Assembly (NCBI GenBank): GCA_019973155.2
Contig: BPQB01000058.1
Span: forward strand, 62,001-126,000
Source of the DNA: Phanerochaete sordida
Taxonomy: Eukaryota; Basidiomycota; Agaricomycetes; Polyporales; Phanerochaetaceae
Length of the DNA: 64,000 nucleotides
Reading direction: 5' to 3'
Each line of letters opens with the position of its first letter. The first letter of the stretch is position 1. This document shows positions 36,331-47,955 of the stretch, piece after piece. A model generated the notes under the pieces. It had not been told where the DNA came from, made no database searches, and was given only the letters and a program-made list of their open reading frames with translations. A program made the translations under genes and the position numbers.

Positions 36331-37683
36331 ATGCTCCCGGAACTCGTCGACTCGGTTATCGACCAACTGCATGAAGACCACGCAGCTCTACGCGCATGTA
36401 CCTTGGTGCAGAAGCAGTGGCTGCCGAGAAGCAGCTTTCACCTGTTCATGCGCATGCGCTGGCCGCCGTGTAAACATCAGTGGCCGCAGGACCCGAGGAA
36501 TCCCAGCGAAGGGTGTAAATGCCGTCTTCTCGACAGTACAGATGGCTTGGGATCCTTAAAGTCTCTGCTGGTAGCCATACCACGCATATCTAGTGCTCTG
36601 CGGCAGCTTCGACTTACGATGGCGTGGGACAGCCCGCTAACCGGGGGATTCGACGAGGCCTTCGGCTTGCCTGTACAACGTTCCACGTCACCCTACGAGA
36701 TCTCCACGATCATTGACCTTATACCCCACATCGAAGACCTCGAGATTCGAAACCTGCAATTCGTGCCGCTGATTGTCACGCCGCCCCCGCGCCAAGCCGA
36801 GCGAAGGCTCCGTGCCCTGCGCATCGTCGCGCCGCCGCAGCCAGCAAGAGACAGGTACATGCCCCAATTCCTATCGTGCTTCAGCAGCATCACCTCTCTT
36901 TCCCTCGACGACTTATCCTCCCCCGTCACCGACGACATGCCAGCGCCAGCGGCGCGCCCCGACGTGGCCTACCTACGGCTGACCTTCCGGCGCACAGAGT
37001 GCTGCAGCGACTGGCTCAACCTGGTGTGCGCAAACCTTAGCACATCATTCACGTCCGGGCTAGTGCTGGGTGGCTTTCCGACTCATAGTCATGAAGACGA
37101 TCCGGTGTCGCACGCTGTCGATCGGCTCATCCGCAGGTGCCCTAATCTGGGATCCCTTACGTGTCTGAGCCCTCTCCCACCTAGCCTCGTCAGCTATCCG
37201 TCTCCATGCACTACACTTCGCGAGCTTCGCCTGTCTTACGAGATGCTCTACGGCGTGCACGGAAACGCGACCAGACTTCCCGATTGGTCGTCGTTGGCGA
37301 CTGCCATGCGAAGTCCCTTGGTCTCTGCCGTGACAAACCTCACGCTCGAAATCGCCGTCTCCGTCATCCGCGGAGCTGGGGACCTCGAACCCGACGAGAT
37401 ATTACTCCAGCGGAACGCCCGAAGAGTATGGACTCTCCTGAACTGGGCCGCCTTTGGCGAGTTTGTTGGACGGCTCCAGTCGCTGACGATGGACGTGCGG
37501 TGTCAAATGTTCAAGGAGGTGCGGCGATCGATGGATCTTGGCCTGCAGCAGGAGCTGCAGCCGTGGAGAGGCGATCAGGGGATGTACAGGGAAACATTGG
37601 AACAGGTCATCCGAAGGCAGGTGTCGCTCACACCGGATCAGAAACTGGCGGTGTTAGTCTCTTTCCCCATGCCCGCTTCGTGA
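36331..37683 (+). CDS. F-box protein, copy 4 (subgroup B)
   Basis: Single-exon gene of 450 codons. The F-box starts almost at the N-terminus (MLPELVDSVIDQLHEDHAAL), followed by CTLVQKQWLPRSSFHLF and the signature WPPCKHQW then CKCRLLDSTDGL. Middle blocks include IEDLEIRNLQFVPL and RRCPNLGSL; the end has FVGRLQSLTMDVRC and RQVSLTPDQKLAVLVSF. It is the closest relative of the broken copy at 39049, which helps to time that copy's decay. No signal peptide or membrane segment. Likely SCF substrate receptor. Confidence 0.87.
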   Translation: MLPELVDSVIDQLHEDHAALRACTLVQKQWLPRSSFHLFMRMRWPPCKHQWPQDPRNPSEGCKCRLLDSTDGLGSLKSLLVAIPRISSALRQLRLTMAWDSPLTGGFDEAFGLPVQRSTSPYEISTIIDLIPHIEDLEIRNLQFVPLIVTPPPRQAERRLRALRIVAPPQPARDRYMPQFLSCFSSITSLSLDDLSSPVTDDMPAPAARPDVAYLRLTFRRTECCSDWLNLVCANLSTSFTSGLVLGGFPTHSHEDDPVSHAVDRLIRRCPNLGSLTCLSPLPPSLVSYPSPCTTLRELRLSYEMLYGVHGNATRLPDWSSLATAMRSPLVSAVTNLTLEIAVSVIRGAGDLEPDEILLQRNARRVWTLLNWAAFGEFVGRLQSLTMDVRCQMFKEVRRSMDLGLQQELQPWRGDQGMYRETLEQVIRRQVSLTPDQKLAVLVSFPMPAS

Positions 37684-39048
37684 GAGCACATCGCTATAGC
37701 TTGCTCTGGAATTCGTCAACATGAAGGTGCGAAATCCGGCGATTCTTTGTAGCGTTGTTACTGATTCTCTGCTCATAGCCCAGTCTGTGTATACTAGCTT
37801 ACCAGCGGAATGCTGGAATTTCAACTCCCTTCCTTGAGCCTCACTGTGCGTCGACATCCTGGATGTACGAAATGAAAATACTTGATTAGCTTATCGATGT
37901 GCCGGTACGCGTCTCATCCTACGCTCGGCATGCCAGTGGAATCTGAGTGAAGAGCTGGCATCACAGTGTTCGTGCATCGCAGGCGAGACAAACTCTCAAG
38001 AGGGAGCATCAACTTCCCTTTCAATCGAGCGGCGGACTCTGCAAACCATTTTCGCGCTCCGCTGTCCAATATCTCGAGTTTAAAAAGAATGTTTACACAA
38101 GTCGAATGAGGGCCGCTCGCGACTCGAAGCGCCCACGGTCGTCGCCGCGTCGAACGACCGCCAGCCGTCGCTCTCTGTACCTATGAGGCCCGCGGCCTCC
38201 GTTCCCCCGCTCGCTGCGGGATGAGTCCCCGCGAGGACGAACACGAACCTGTTCGGGGGTGTCAGGTGCGTCGCCGACGTTATGTCAGCCGCGGATGCAC
38301 CTAACTGGGAACCCCCCGACCGCAGATGGGTATATAGGCAGCCGCGAGGGACAGGGGCCGCGCACCTCGTCCCGTCTGACCGCCATCTGCGCTAGGTTCG
38401 TGCTGTTGTGTCTGACCGGCCGCGTCCCGTCTGACCGCCTTCTGCGCTAGTGCTTCGAGTCGCAGTATTTTCGCTATCCCGCCCTTTCCCGCCCTTCTGT
38501 GTTGTCTTACTGTATTCTGTCTCCCGCGTTTTCCTTTGTAGCCATATCTTGACGTGGCGGTCCTTGGATGTGTTTGGTATTCGGTCGGTTTGGGCTCTCT
38601 CTCTCGCGTCGCTGCGCTCCGCCTCGCTTTCTCTCTCTCTCTCGCTATGTATTTGTACTTGTACCGGGCGCCATACACGAAACGCGCCGCTTCCGGGTTA
38701 CTCGTCCTCGAAATCAAATGGGGCCGCCGTCGCCTTGCGGCGGCGGCCGTTTATGCGGTATCTCCTAGTCCGCTCCATCACGAAGCCGAGAACACCGCGA
38801 CCAGCAAGCTCATTCGATGTGTGCTTCTGTCAGAGCTGGGAGCAAAATGCCGTCTCCGATACACGCTTTTAGACCCAGATTTTGCTGGGGAGATCACCCA
38901 ATCTGCCCCCCCCCCCGCCCCACCGCCCACTCCGCGCTCTCCTCGCGCCTTCGGCCTACGGCACGTCTTCCTCAACAATACGTCTTTTCTAGTGCTAAGA
39001 CACAATTATATGCTAAAAGAATTGGCCCCCAAGAGCTCGCGATCGTGA
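37684..39048. other. Gene-free, low-complexity interval
   Basis: 1.36 kb without a recognisable gene. It contains a 28-base direct repeat (38368-38395 and 38423-38450), a CT-rich microsatellite tract at about 38595-38650, and a run of 11 C at 38906-38916. Such composition can impede polymerase and sequencing, so the exact run lengths may be uncertain. Confidence 0.5.
38368..38450. repeat. Short direct repeat pair, 28 bp, 55 bp apart
   Basis: The two copies begin at 38368 and 38423, both reading cgtcccgtctgaccgcc, then one variable base pair region, then tctgcgctag. They differ at one position (a/t). They lie in GC-rich gene-free DNA; no function is evident. Confidence 0.7.
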
Positions 39049-40539
39049 ATGCCCACTGTCCGCGCTTCGAGCACCATCCTTCGCGAAGTCTCGCCTGTGG
39101 TCGTCATGTTTGCAGAAATCGTTGACGACATCATCGGCTACCTTTACGACGATACCACGACACTTCACGCGCTCACGTTAGTGCAGAAGCAGTGGCTTCC
39201 GAGGAGCAGCTTCCACCTGTTCTCGCGCCTCCGCTGGCCGCTTTGCAAGCACCAGTGGCCGGAGGAGCCAACGAACCCCAACGAGCCATGCAAGTGCCAT
39301 CTGCTGGACAGTGAGGAGGGGCTGAGAGATTTGCACGCCCTGCTCGCCACCACACCCCGCATATCAAACTCCGTGCAAGACCTCAGAATTACAATGGGCT
39401 GGGATAACACTTCCAGAGTCCCCGACGAGCAATTCCTTCACGCCTGGTATCATGGAATGCACTACGAGGCCCCTCAGAAGCACGATGTCCTCACTCTCGC
39501 ACCTGTCCAGCGCCTCACGTCGCCCTACGAATCATCTCAAATACTCAATCTCGCTCCCTGTGTCGAAGCCCTCGAAATCTGAGACCTCCAGTTTGTCCCG
39601 CTGACTACCACGCCGAGCCCTCGGTGTGCAACGCGGACGCTTCGCCGCCTGCTCCTCGCTGCACCGTCGGAGCCTGCAAGCCGGTACCGACACTTGCCAC
39701 ATTTCCTGTCGTGCTTCAGAAGCATCACCTCCCTCTCGCTCGAGCAGCTGTCCTCACCAGTCACCCTCGATTTGCTGGCCCCGCAATCACGCCCTGCTGT
39801 TACCCATCTGCAGCTAACGTTTGCCAACGCGGGGTGCTGCTCAGACTAGCTCGACCTGGTGTGCGCTAGACTGGACACAACCTCCACGACTACGCTGACG
39901 TTGGGTAGACTGCAAGAAGAGCTCGAACCGCATGAACCGATGACGGTCACCTTCGCCATGCAGCGGCGGATGACCATGCACCGGCTCATCCGCCGCTGCA
40001 CCACCCTACGCTCGCTCACTTATTTGCCCGTCTACCTTCCCCGCAGTCTCAGCACCTACCCATCACATCTTCCTACGCTCAGTAAGCTGGAGCTGGCCCA
40101 TCCGGCTCTATGCGCAGTTGGAGGATTCTTTCCTTTTGATCTGGATAGGACGACGTCGAGCCCCATCATGCGAAGTCCAGTCGCCTCCTGCGTACGCGAA
40201 CTCGTGCTGAATATCTCTTTTACCGATGCCACTCACGAAGCTCTACCTCTACTACCTGCGTCCGTCAAATCCGAGCTCCAGAAGGCCCTCCGAAGGGCAG
40301 TGTCGGAGGGCAACTGGACCGAATTGAGCGAAACCATTCGGAGGGTCCAGTCATTGACGATAGTAGTGTGCACGAGGGCGGTGCAGGCTCAAGCTTGCAA
40401 CAATGAGGATCTGGGGCCGCTACTGCAACCCGTCTGGGAGGCGTACAGGAGAATACTTGAGCAGGTCGCCAGAGAGCGACTACCAATGACGTTTGGCCAG
40501 ATGCTGCAGGTGACTACCTCTGCGTCTATATATGCTTGA
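39049..40539 (+). pseudogene. F-box protein, copy 5 (subgroup B), two in-frame stops
   Basis: One continuous reading frame of 497 codons, interrupted only by TGA at 39580-39582 and TAG at 39847-39849. No frameshift or deletion is seen. It is similar to copy 4 throughout: CTL/LTLVQKQWLPRSSFHLF, WPLCKHQW, CKCHLLDSEEGL, then VEALEI-stop-DLQFVPL where copy 4 has LEIRNLQFVPL, and CCSD-stop-LDLVCARL where copy 4 has CCSDWLNLVCANL. So an Arg CGA has become TGA and a Trp TGG has become TAG, both transitions. Most likely a young pseudogene; readthrough or assembly error are alternatives. Confidence 0.85.
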
Positions 40540-40925
40540 GAAGGATGTTGGCTGGCGTTTGGTCCGGACTGTGCGGCTGGTCGGACACAGGACTCGTATC
40601 AGACGTGAGCGATCTCCTTTAACACTGCTCGTGCTTCAAATCGTTTAGTTTATCTGTTCGAGCAAGCGTTGTTAAGCTTGATCCTTATGCTTATGGTTTG
40701 ATACCAATGCTTGCGCACTCGTGTATTGCTCAATGCAAGCGACTCCTCGCGCAGAATTTGAATCTCAGATCTCGACCGCGATTACCTGGGTACTTCGGGC
40801 TTCTCAAGTGGACGACGGCACAGGTCTGCGAGTACAATGAATCACGGAATCATTCGTAAAAATTGTTGGAGTCTTCCCGCCATTCGCATACATCTCCCAG
40901 CTTCGACCCATCGCTCTATCCCATC
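40540..40925. other. Convergent intergenic region
   Basis: Between the 3' end of the broken F-box copy 5 and the 3' end of the first G1 peptidase gene. AT-rich in the middle. No gene recognised. Confidence 0.35.
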
Positions 40926-41860
40926 CTAGACATAATTCACGGTGACGCTTGAGCTGCCCACCGACGTGCTGGTGAGCACCTGGTTCTGGTAGATGTCGAT
41001 GATGGTAGCGCCTTGGGGGCTGACGTTGCCACCACTGTTGGTCGTCGCCACCGCACCGGAGAACGTCACAGATCCGAAGTTCGCAAACGGCACCATTCCT
41101 CCGTTCTCCTCGAAGTCTTCGACGATCCACTCGGCGTCTTGCATGCAGAGTGAAGCAGGGTTACTGATCTCGACCTCGACGCCGAGCCCGGTGCTGTAGT
41201 TAATGAGCCAGGTGTAACCAGAGTTGGGCGAGGTTGCCTGGACGGCGGTATAGATCGTGTCTCCGGGGCTGATCGTGAGCCCGCTGATGTCCTGCGCACC
41301 GTCCGGGAACCATTCGAACCAGGCTGCACAATCCAGGAGATCAGGATCATATATGCGCAAGAGTAGAAGGGGCTGACCGTCGTAGGACACGCCGCCATTC
41401 TGGATAGTGAAGTCTACGCCTGTTTGCAGAATTGCGCTGCCGCAGGTGTCGCCGTCAATGCCGACCCAGGCGGATGCCGAAGCCCATCCAGCGCTGTCTC
41501 CAGCAGGCTCGCTCGGCACGGGGACGGTGAACGTCCCCACGACGCTTGCCCATGTGCCCTGTCGCGAGCGCATGTCAGCGTGCGCAGCGCAGAGGGTTAG
41601 ATAATGCGACCTACGGCGCCCGCGTTGAGGACAGCGCCTCCCCAGTTGGAGCTGTACTCGTCGTGCGTCACGTTTACGATCTTGGGGCGCGACGAGAACT
41701 TGGAGCGGGGTGCGGTGCTCGCATCGAGCTTTGCGATGTCTGGGTGCAGCGAGCTGCTGGCACGGCGAGCAACGCGCGCGTCCAAGCGCTCCCTCGCGGT
41801 GGGGAACGCAAAGGTGGTCGCTGCAAAGACGGCGCTGAGGACGAAGTGGGAGAGAAGCAT
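40926..41860 (-). CDS. Secreted glutamic peptidase, family G1 (eqolisin), copy 1
   Basis: Pepstatin-insensitive acid endopeptidase acting outside the cell. Exons 41860-41615, 41558-41378 and 41323-40926 join to 274 codons plus stop. A signal peptide (MLLSHFVLSAVFAATTFA) is followed by a basic propeptide (RERLDARVARRA). The mature domain starts near YSSNWGGAVLN. The catalytic Gln is in AWVGIDGDTCGSAILQTG and the catalytic Glu lies in the AEWIVEDFEE block; both are present. The active-site Trp-rich turn AWFEWFPD is intact. The TATA box tataaata lies about 90 bases upstream. Compared with the other copies it has SVTVNYV at the end and slightly longer exon 2. Confidence 0.93.
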
Positions 41861-41947
41861 TAATATTGTTCTGGGAAATCTGAAGTTGTGAGGCCGAGCG
41901 GTCAAGAGAGGCAGAGGACCTGGGGGAACATACCAGCAACTTCATGA

Positions 41948-41955
41948 TATTTATA
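41948..41955 (-). promoter_or_regulatory. TATA box of G1 peptidase copy 1
   Basis: On the minus strand this reads tataaata, 88-95 bases before the ATG at 41860. The other G1 genes have matching elements at similar distance, which supports it. Confidence 0.7.
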
Positions 41956-44887
41956 CGGTGTGAGGGGATCCTCGATTCCACTTCACATGCATGCACCTAG
42001 AGTATGTCTCCTTCGCATCTCCGTAGAGCATGGGCGCTGGGCTCATACTCTGGGTGGTCGGGGCAACGTCCAGGCGTTGTGTCTGCTGGAATCATCAATT
42101 ACTGACTGATGAATCAGGCAGTCATCACGATGGTCGGACAAATGAGTAGAGCTTGAAGTCGTCTGATGATGCACATTCGTCATATCGTGCTTGCGGTCCA
42201 TATGCGCACTCGTCTTCGCTGGAATCTGCTGGTGATGTGACGATAAACCTTCCGACGTTTTCCGTATACGGATACCTGGCGAGAGGTAACGAGGTCGCAA
42301 GCACCGCCCGCTGAAAAATATGAGGTGCCGCTATGGGCGGAAGGGACAGGCAGCGTCCTGATAATCTGCATTGAATAATGCGCTCAATGCTAACAAGGAA
42401 GAACTTTACATTGTGTAAAATTCTATGGAATTCTTACCAGCGTACCGAGCACATCGGACTCAGCGTTTGCGTCCTCATGGAAGGTATCAGAGCCCTTGTC
42501 AGCCTGGTCGAAGTCTTCATTAGCGGCGTCAAAAATGTTCATGCTCATCCGACTGTCCACGCATACCTGTGAATACAAAGACCAGGGTCCGCCATCAGCC
42601 TTTTCAGAGTTTATAGATTGCAAGCCGACTGCGGCCATCTGAAGAGAAGACAGTCTGCGAAGCGATATGTTTGATACATTGTCTGCCTTCTCCGAGTCCA
42701 GCTTCGGATACGGAGTTCAACGGTCCGCATGACCGGTCGAGCCTATCAATCCTGTGAGTTATGCGCAAGCTTTTTGTTCTAATATTCCCCCCTGAGCTCG
42801 CTGGATGAGCTTGATGTAGTTTGAGCCAAGTCGAGGCCTGTGTAGAGAGCCTACTCCGAGGTCTAGCGTAAGCTATCCAGGAGGTAAAAAGCAATCATAC
42901 AGGCTCATGGTGTAGCCGAAGGTTTCAATCAGTGTTTTGAAGCTTGAGTAAAAGCGCGAATCTTGCCCCAGGCCAGCGGACCGGCAGGTTAGAGCGGCGG
43001 GCAGCTGCATCGCTCGCGCTGGAGTGGTTCGGACTTGAGTTCTGCATATCCGCGTGAAGATTCCTAGATAGAAGGCAGAATGAAAGCATAGGGTGCGTAC
43101 ATCGTAACCGGTTCCGCCCTCCACGGCTCGATAACGAACTGTCGCCGGGCGATGGTGCGACATCTCGGAGACACGTGTTCAAGCTCGCCACGAGGGACCG
43201 CTGCCGGTGACCGATGCGTAGATGCAGGAGCAGCAAATCGGAATTTCTCCAAATTTCGTCTGTCATCTACATCTTGTCGCAACAAAGGGATGCTCTCGGC
43301 TCATCGCGCGGGGGTGGGTCCGCGGTGGTGTACCTAGGGATAAGTATTGCTCTGTGGTCTTTGTCATGAGCCAAAACATAGAATACAAGTAGCAGTGGAA
43401 CACACACCCCTGGTATATATGTATGCTGGAAGCCGAATCTCGATGGCAGCGTCGAGGCCCAGCCAGGACTCTCCAAAAGTGCAAGGGCGAATGCCAGAAC
43501 GCGCTACACGTGCGCCGAGACCCCATACTCACCTGAGACCCCGATCACTGCCGACCACGACGAGCAGAAGTAGGCTAGCAGCTTTGCGAGCCCTTCACCG
43601 CTTTTCGAGCCATTGCAGAGGTCAACTCTGTCGGCACTTCCGACCGCAATTCTTCCGTGAGGTCCTGCGGCCGAAACCATATCATCGGAGCCGTAGTAGG
43701 CCCTAGTCAGCGAAGATCCCGTGCGAAGATCCACCAAATTCGTTGACTCGCTCGGTGTCTGCGGTGCCAGATCACGGGCTGGAGGCACCTAGTCTGGTGC
43801 GACGCGAAACCAATATGTCGTCATCCTGGGCACGTTGCTCTTCAGGCCCAGAATACTGTCGCAGACTGCCGATGTTCAACTTACATCCAGATGATGAAGG
43901 CAAGTGTCGTATGTCACATATGCTCAGCGTAGCTCATGGCATCGTACATGCGAAGGAGTGGCATATGGTGCGCTGGCAGAACTCTGCAACCACGAGTTGG
44001 TATGGGGTTCTCGAGGAGGCCGGGGCCTGGAAGTGTGTTCGGCTGCTGCTTTAGGAAGGAAAGGACTGTCTTCTCACAACGCCGAACAACATCACAACGA
44101 AAAGGGCTTGATACCATGCTGCCCATTTGCTATCCAGGGTGGGGTACTTGAAGGACCTAAAAAGTACGGACCGGTGAGTATCAATTCTAGACAGCGTCAG
44201 ACGGACTCGTCGACACAATTTGTACGACGTCATAGCTGCTCACGCTCACGCACGACGGTTGCGCCTCTCAAGTCGTATGTGGGGCGGAGTCATAGGTTGT
44301 CTTCTAATGAATTATGAGATAGACTCAAGGGCGGAATTTACATGGTACCCCCAGCCTCACCATGCACTCATATTCTCCAATTCCCAATTTTATTATGCAC
44401 GTTATGCAGGTACAAGGGCTTATTATCGGGCTGCATGGACATAATCGACGGCTTCGCGCAGCACAAAAGCACGTTCACGGCTGTGGATTGCCTGCGAGGT
44501 CTAGGTATTCGCATATAATCCAAGTGTAGAGAACCTTAGGTCGCAGTAGTTCCACGGGTGACACCCCGAGCAGTTGACTGTAAATGCTCGAGGCGACAGG
44601 CGGTCGGCTTGGCGCGGGAGCATCAGGACCCCGAAAGATGATTTTCAAGACTTCAGACACTCACGATCGCGCTGCAATCTGTCACTAAAGCCGAAATCTC
44701 GACAGAGAGTGGAGGAGAGGAGGAGACCTCAAACCTCCCATTGCTTGACAATTGCAGTGAAAAACAGGCTTTGCTGAGGTCCAGAAGTACACAGGTCTCT
44801 GCAAAATTCCAACTCCATCTGTGATACATTCGACCATATCTCTACAGAGTCAGCGCCTTCCTATTCGTTCCAATGAAATCCAGCCCT
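41956..44887. other. Largest gene-free interval, about 2.9 kb
   Basis: Only short open frames on both strands, none resembling a known family, and no full splice structure. It contains one copy of the ggggtc bipartite motif (43511-43547, minus). It may hold decayed gene or transposon remains that I cannot identify by eye. Confidence 0.45.
43511..43547 (-). repeat. Dispersed bipartite ggggtc motif, copy 1
   Basis: On the minus strand it reads gtgatcggggtc, a 12-base spacer, then ggggtctcggcgc. Related copies lie at 50180, 52942 and 59241. Nature unknown; perhaps the conserved end of a mobile element or a protein-binding site. Confidence 0.5.
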
Positions 44888-45832
44888 TCAAGCAAAAGTA
44901 GGGCTAATGGTGACAAGGGAGACACCGACTTGAGAGTCTGTGAGAACACTGCCTCCCTGCTCTATATCAAAGATATTGGCACTGGCGGTACCAAACAGCT
45001 CTCCGCTGACGGTCTCCGCAGTCGCGCTGAAGAACGTGACTGTACCAAAGTTAGCCAGAGGCACCATGCTTCCGTTCTCCTGGTAGTCCTCGACGATCCA
45101 CTCCGCGTCCTGCTGGCAAAGAGCGGAGGCACTGGACAGCTGAACGCTGACCTCCTCGCCACTGCTGTTGTTGATCAGAATGGCGGTGCCGGTGGTGGGG
45201 CTGGTCGCTTCTACAATGGCTGTAACGTGGTCGCCAGGACCAACAAGCAGGCTGAAGTCCTGAGCAAAGGCGGGGAACCACTCGTACCACGCTGGAATAA
45301 GATACGACGACATTGGTAAGCACAGCCATGTAAAAGCTATGAAAGCACACACCTTGGAACGAGGCCTTCCCGTTGTCGTATATCATATCGACGCCGGTTT
45401 GCAAGATGGCGTTGCCGCACGTATCGCCATCGATACCGACCCAGGACGACGCGGCGCCGAAGTTCGCGTTGAAGGGGCCCGGACCCGGGCTTGGGACCTC
45501 CCAGGTCCCCTGAACGGTGAACCAGGTACCCTGTGACGAGAGCATGTTAGCAAAAGGAGTACCCCATCGGATACACTGTGACATACCGGGCCCTCATTGA
45601 GGACGGCGCCAGCCCAGTTCGAGCTGAACGAAGTATGGTTCGCGCTCGTGATCTTGGGGCGCGACGAGTACTTCGAGCGAGGCGCGGTGCTCGGGTCGAA
45701 CGCCACGGCCTGCAGATGCGAGGTTCCGTTGGCACGACGGGCCATGCGTGCCGCAAAGCGCTCCTTGGAGCTCGGCAATGCAAACGCGGCGACAGCGAGA
45801 ACGCTGCTGACGAAAAGAGTTGAGAGGCGCAT
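44888..45832 (-). CDS. Secreted glutamic peptidase, family G1, copy 2
   Basis: Exons 45832-45587, 45530-45353 and 45291-44888 join to 275 codons plus stop. Signal peptide MRLSTLFVSSVLAVAAFA, then the shared propeptide KERFAARMARRANGTSHL. Catalytic Gln block SWVGIDGDTCGNAILQTG and Glu block AEWIVEDYQENGSMVPLANFG are both present, though the Phe of EDFE is Tyr and the next residue Gln here. The fold motif AWYEWFPA is intact. The C-terminus (VSLVTISPTFA) differs from the usual SITVSYI strand of its relatives, so the last beta-strand has diverged. Intron positions and phases equal those of the other four copies. Confidence 0.92.
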
Positions 45833-45899
45833 CGTCGAGAGGCTTGGACGACGAGGATAGGTGTGAGTGACCTGAGATGACGGCCAAAGACTGCTCGGA

Positions 45900-45907
45900 T
45901 ACTTATA
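45900..45907 (-). promoter_or_regulatory. TATA box of G1 peptidase copy 2
   Basis: Minus-strand tataagta, about 70 bases before the ATG at 45832. Same element as upstream of copy 5. Confidence 0.65.
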
Positions 45908-47599
45908 TGTTTGAAGAATCCCTCATAGAGGCAAATGTCCGTACGAGTAATTCGCATATTCATGGGTGCATAGCTGCCGACGTTCCTTTTGACAGCGCAC
46001 GTCCGGCATCGTCCCTGTCTACCTAGTCAATGGTGGTCATATGTGCAAAGCTCGACCAGGCGCACTTACGCATCAAGACTTTCGCTCGCATGATGGCCTC
46101 TATCTGCAGAGTTCTGTCAACCTCCCGTGTGCCCTCTGCTCCTCGTTCCCCCGTACCGCCGAGGGGCGCTGAGATAATACTCCACCAGCAAGCTGTACGC
46201 CGTCGCCAGGGAGGAGGATGATCGTCAGCTGGCAGTGTCGGCGACAGCGGCATGCCCAAATTGGTATTCCGCCGTTGTTAAAGGCAGATAGAAAGTCCCT
46301 GACATCGCAGATCGCGACTGTGTGCGCGATAACCGCGGCTGCATAGCTTGAGTCACCTTCCATGGGGCGTACCCATAACGGCGCAGCTACACATTTATTC
46401 TGAGAGTTATAAGCCATATTTGTCGTCACGACTGCGTTGACGTACCAAGTAGTGGCCGCAGGTGTCGCGAGTAGCGGACCTATGGACCGAAAACCTTCGT
46501 AGGCCAAGGAAGTCTAGCAACGCACGTTGCCAAGCCTAGCCACGGCCCGGGAATGACAGCTGTCACCTTGCTGCGTAAACCTTGAGCCGAAACTATCGTT
46601 TCTGAAAGCTGTCTTCGCGTACTCACGCTACAATATGTCCTCGACCCCTCTAGGCACGACGGACTTCCGTATACGGGATTGAGAGTTACTCCGTGCATTC
46701 ATGTGTAAGAGAAGCGCTTGAAATGCACGTCAGTAAGATGATGTGCCTGGTTATTATTGGACTCACTTATCCAGATATCAGCCGACGGCATGGGAGTGTG
46801 GACACGCCTCCACAGAAAGGCATGTGCACGCACTCACACCGACATTGATCCTGCTCGCGAGGTGTGAACGATCAGGGGTGCGACCGTCAGCGACGTATCG
46901 TGCTGCTTGCCGAACATGGCTCGCTAGCATCTATACGGCCGCATAAGTATCGCGCAAGTGAGCTCGCTTGTCGTCTAAGCAGGGGAGAGTCACGTAAGTG
47001 GGCCGCTGAAGAGGGCGCTTTGCTACAAGCCTGAAAGAACGACACACTATGGTCGGAGCAATATTTCCGTCGCCTGTGAGCAAGTGGTGAACTAAATGAG
47101 ACGAACCTAGTGGTCCGCGAAACGATAAGTATCTTGTCCAGCAAGGGCCGAGTCGGCATGACGTGGAGTCAGTCTACAGGGGACACTAATCGTAAGACGT
47201 CTCAACGACTCGCTGCGAATATGTAAGAAAAAGCCTCGCAAGAGTATCTCAAACTTACATCATAGTTAGCTTGAGATATTTTTGCAGATCATGGGTGCGA
47301 AAAGCGAGCGTTCGATGCCAGGGGCGATAGTCGCGGCGAGAGCGCTAGACCCCGAAAGATGATCGAGACCCCTGGCACTTCTGACCGTAGTGCCGCAGAC
47401 GCGCGGTGTTGAAACAGAGATCTAATGCGCGGCAGCATTAGGGAGCTTAACAAAGCCACTCACGCTTCACATTTGAAGCATGATATCTCCTGCCTTATTT
47501 GCTGCAGAGACAGATTCGTCCTACCCCACTTACACGGCCTACATGGACCGTACTACCGTACATTAAGTAAAGATTGGGCCTAACTGGCGGAGGGAGTTA
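45908..47599. other. Gene-free interval, about 1.7 kb
   Basis: Short open frames only. The stretch accccgaaagatgat at about 47350 also occurs at about 44630, hinting at a shared old repeat. No gene recognised. Confidence 0.4.
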
Positions 47600-47955
47600 T
47601 TTTCGCGTTCATAACTTGGACAACGCAATGGCAGGCAAATTTGCCTTTGGTTACCATCAGAGAAGAAGCGAGGCCACACCATCGCGTTGCGAAGCTCTCG
47701 TACGCCCATTGAGGTGCGAAGACATGTGCGAAAGCAGGTTAAAATGCCTTATAAGGCGCCTGATTTGTCGAGCAGGTGGCGCTTGCAGACGTCCGAGCGA
47801 GCCTTGCTTGACATCCACTGATGTTTGCACGAAGGGCAGCGGGCACAGCGGAGAAGGTGGAAGGACTTCGCGAGAAACCACTGCTTGCTGACGAGGGTGC
47901 AGGAGTGGAGGCTTTTGACGTCGCTGTGCAGCAAGTCGACAATGAAGTCAGCCAT
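47600..47955 (-). pseudogene. F-box gene relic (subgroup A), truncated
   Basis: Minus-strand fragment starting MADFIVDLLHSDVKSLHSC, then TLVSKQWFLAKSFHLL, a degraded signature (CPSCKHQW, VCKRHLLDKSGAL) and an in-frame stop at about 47747. Similarity continues past the stop with TSMGVRELRNAMVWP, matching TSVRELYIKMVWYGP of copy 7. Nothing of the remaining two thirds of an F-box gene is found downstream. The HRW-type PPC motif is changed to CPSC. A decayed and truncated copy. Confidence 0.8.

Noticed and set aside
38906..38916. Poly-C run as a possible regulatory element or telomere-like repeat
   Set aside because: Single homopolymer of 11 bases without repeated units; simple low complexity.
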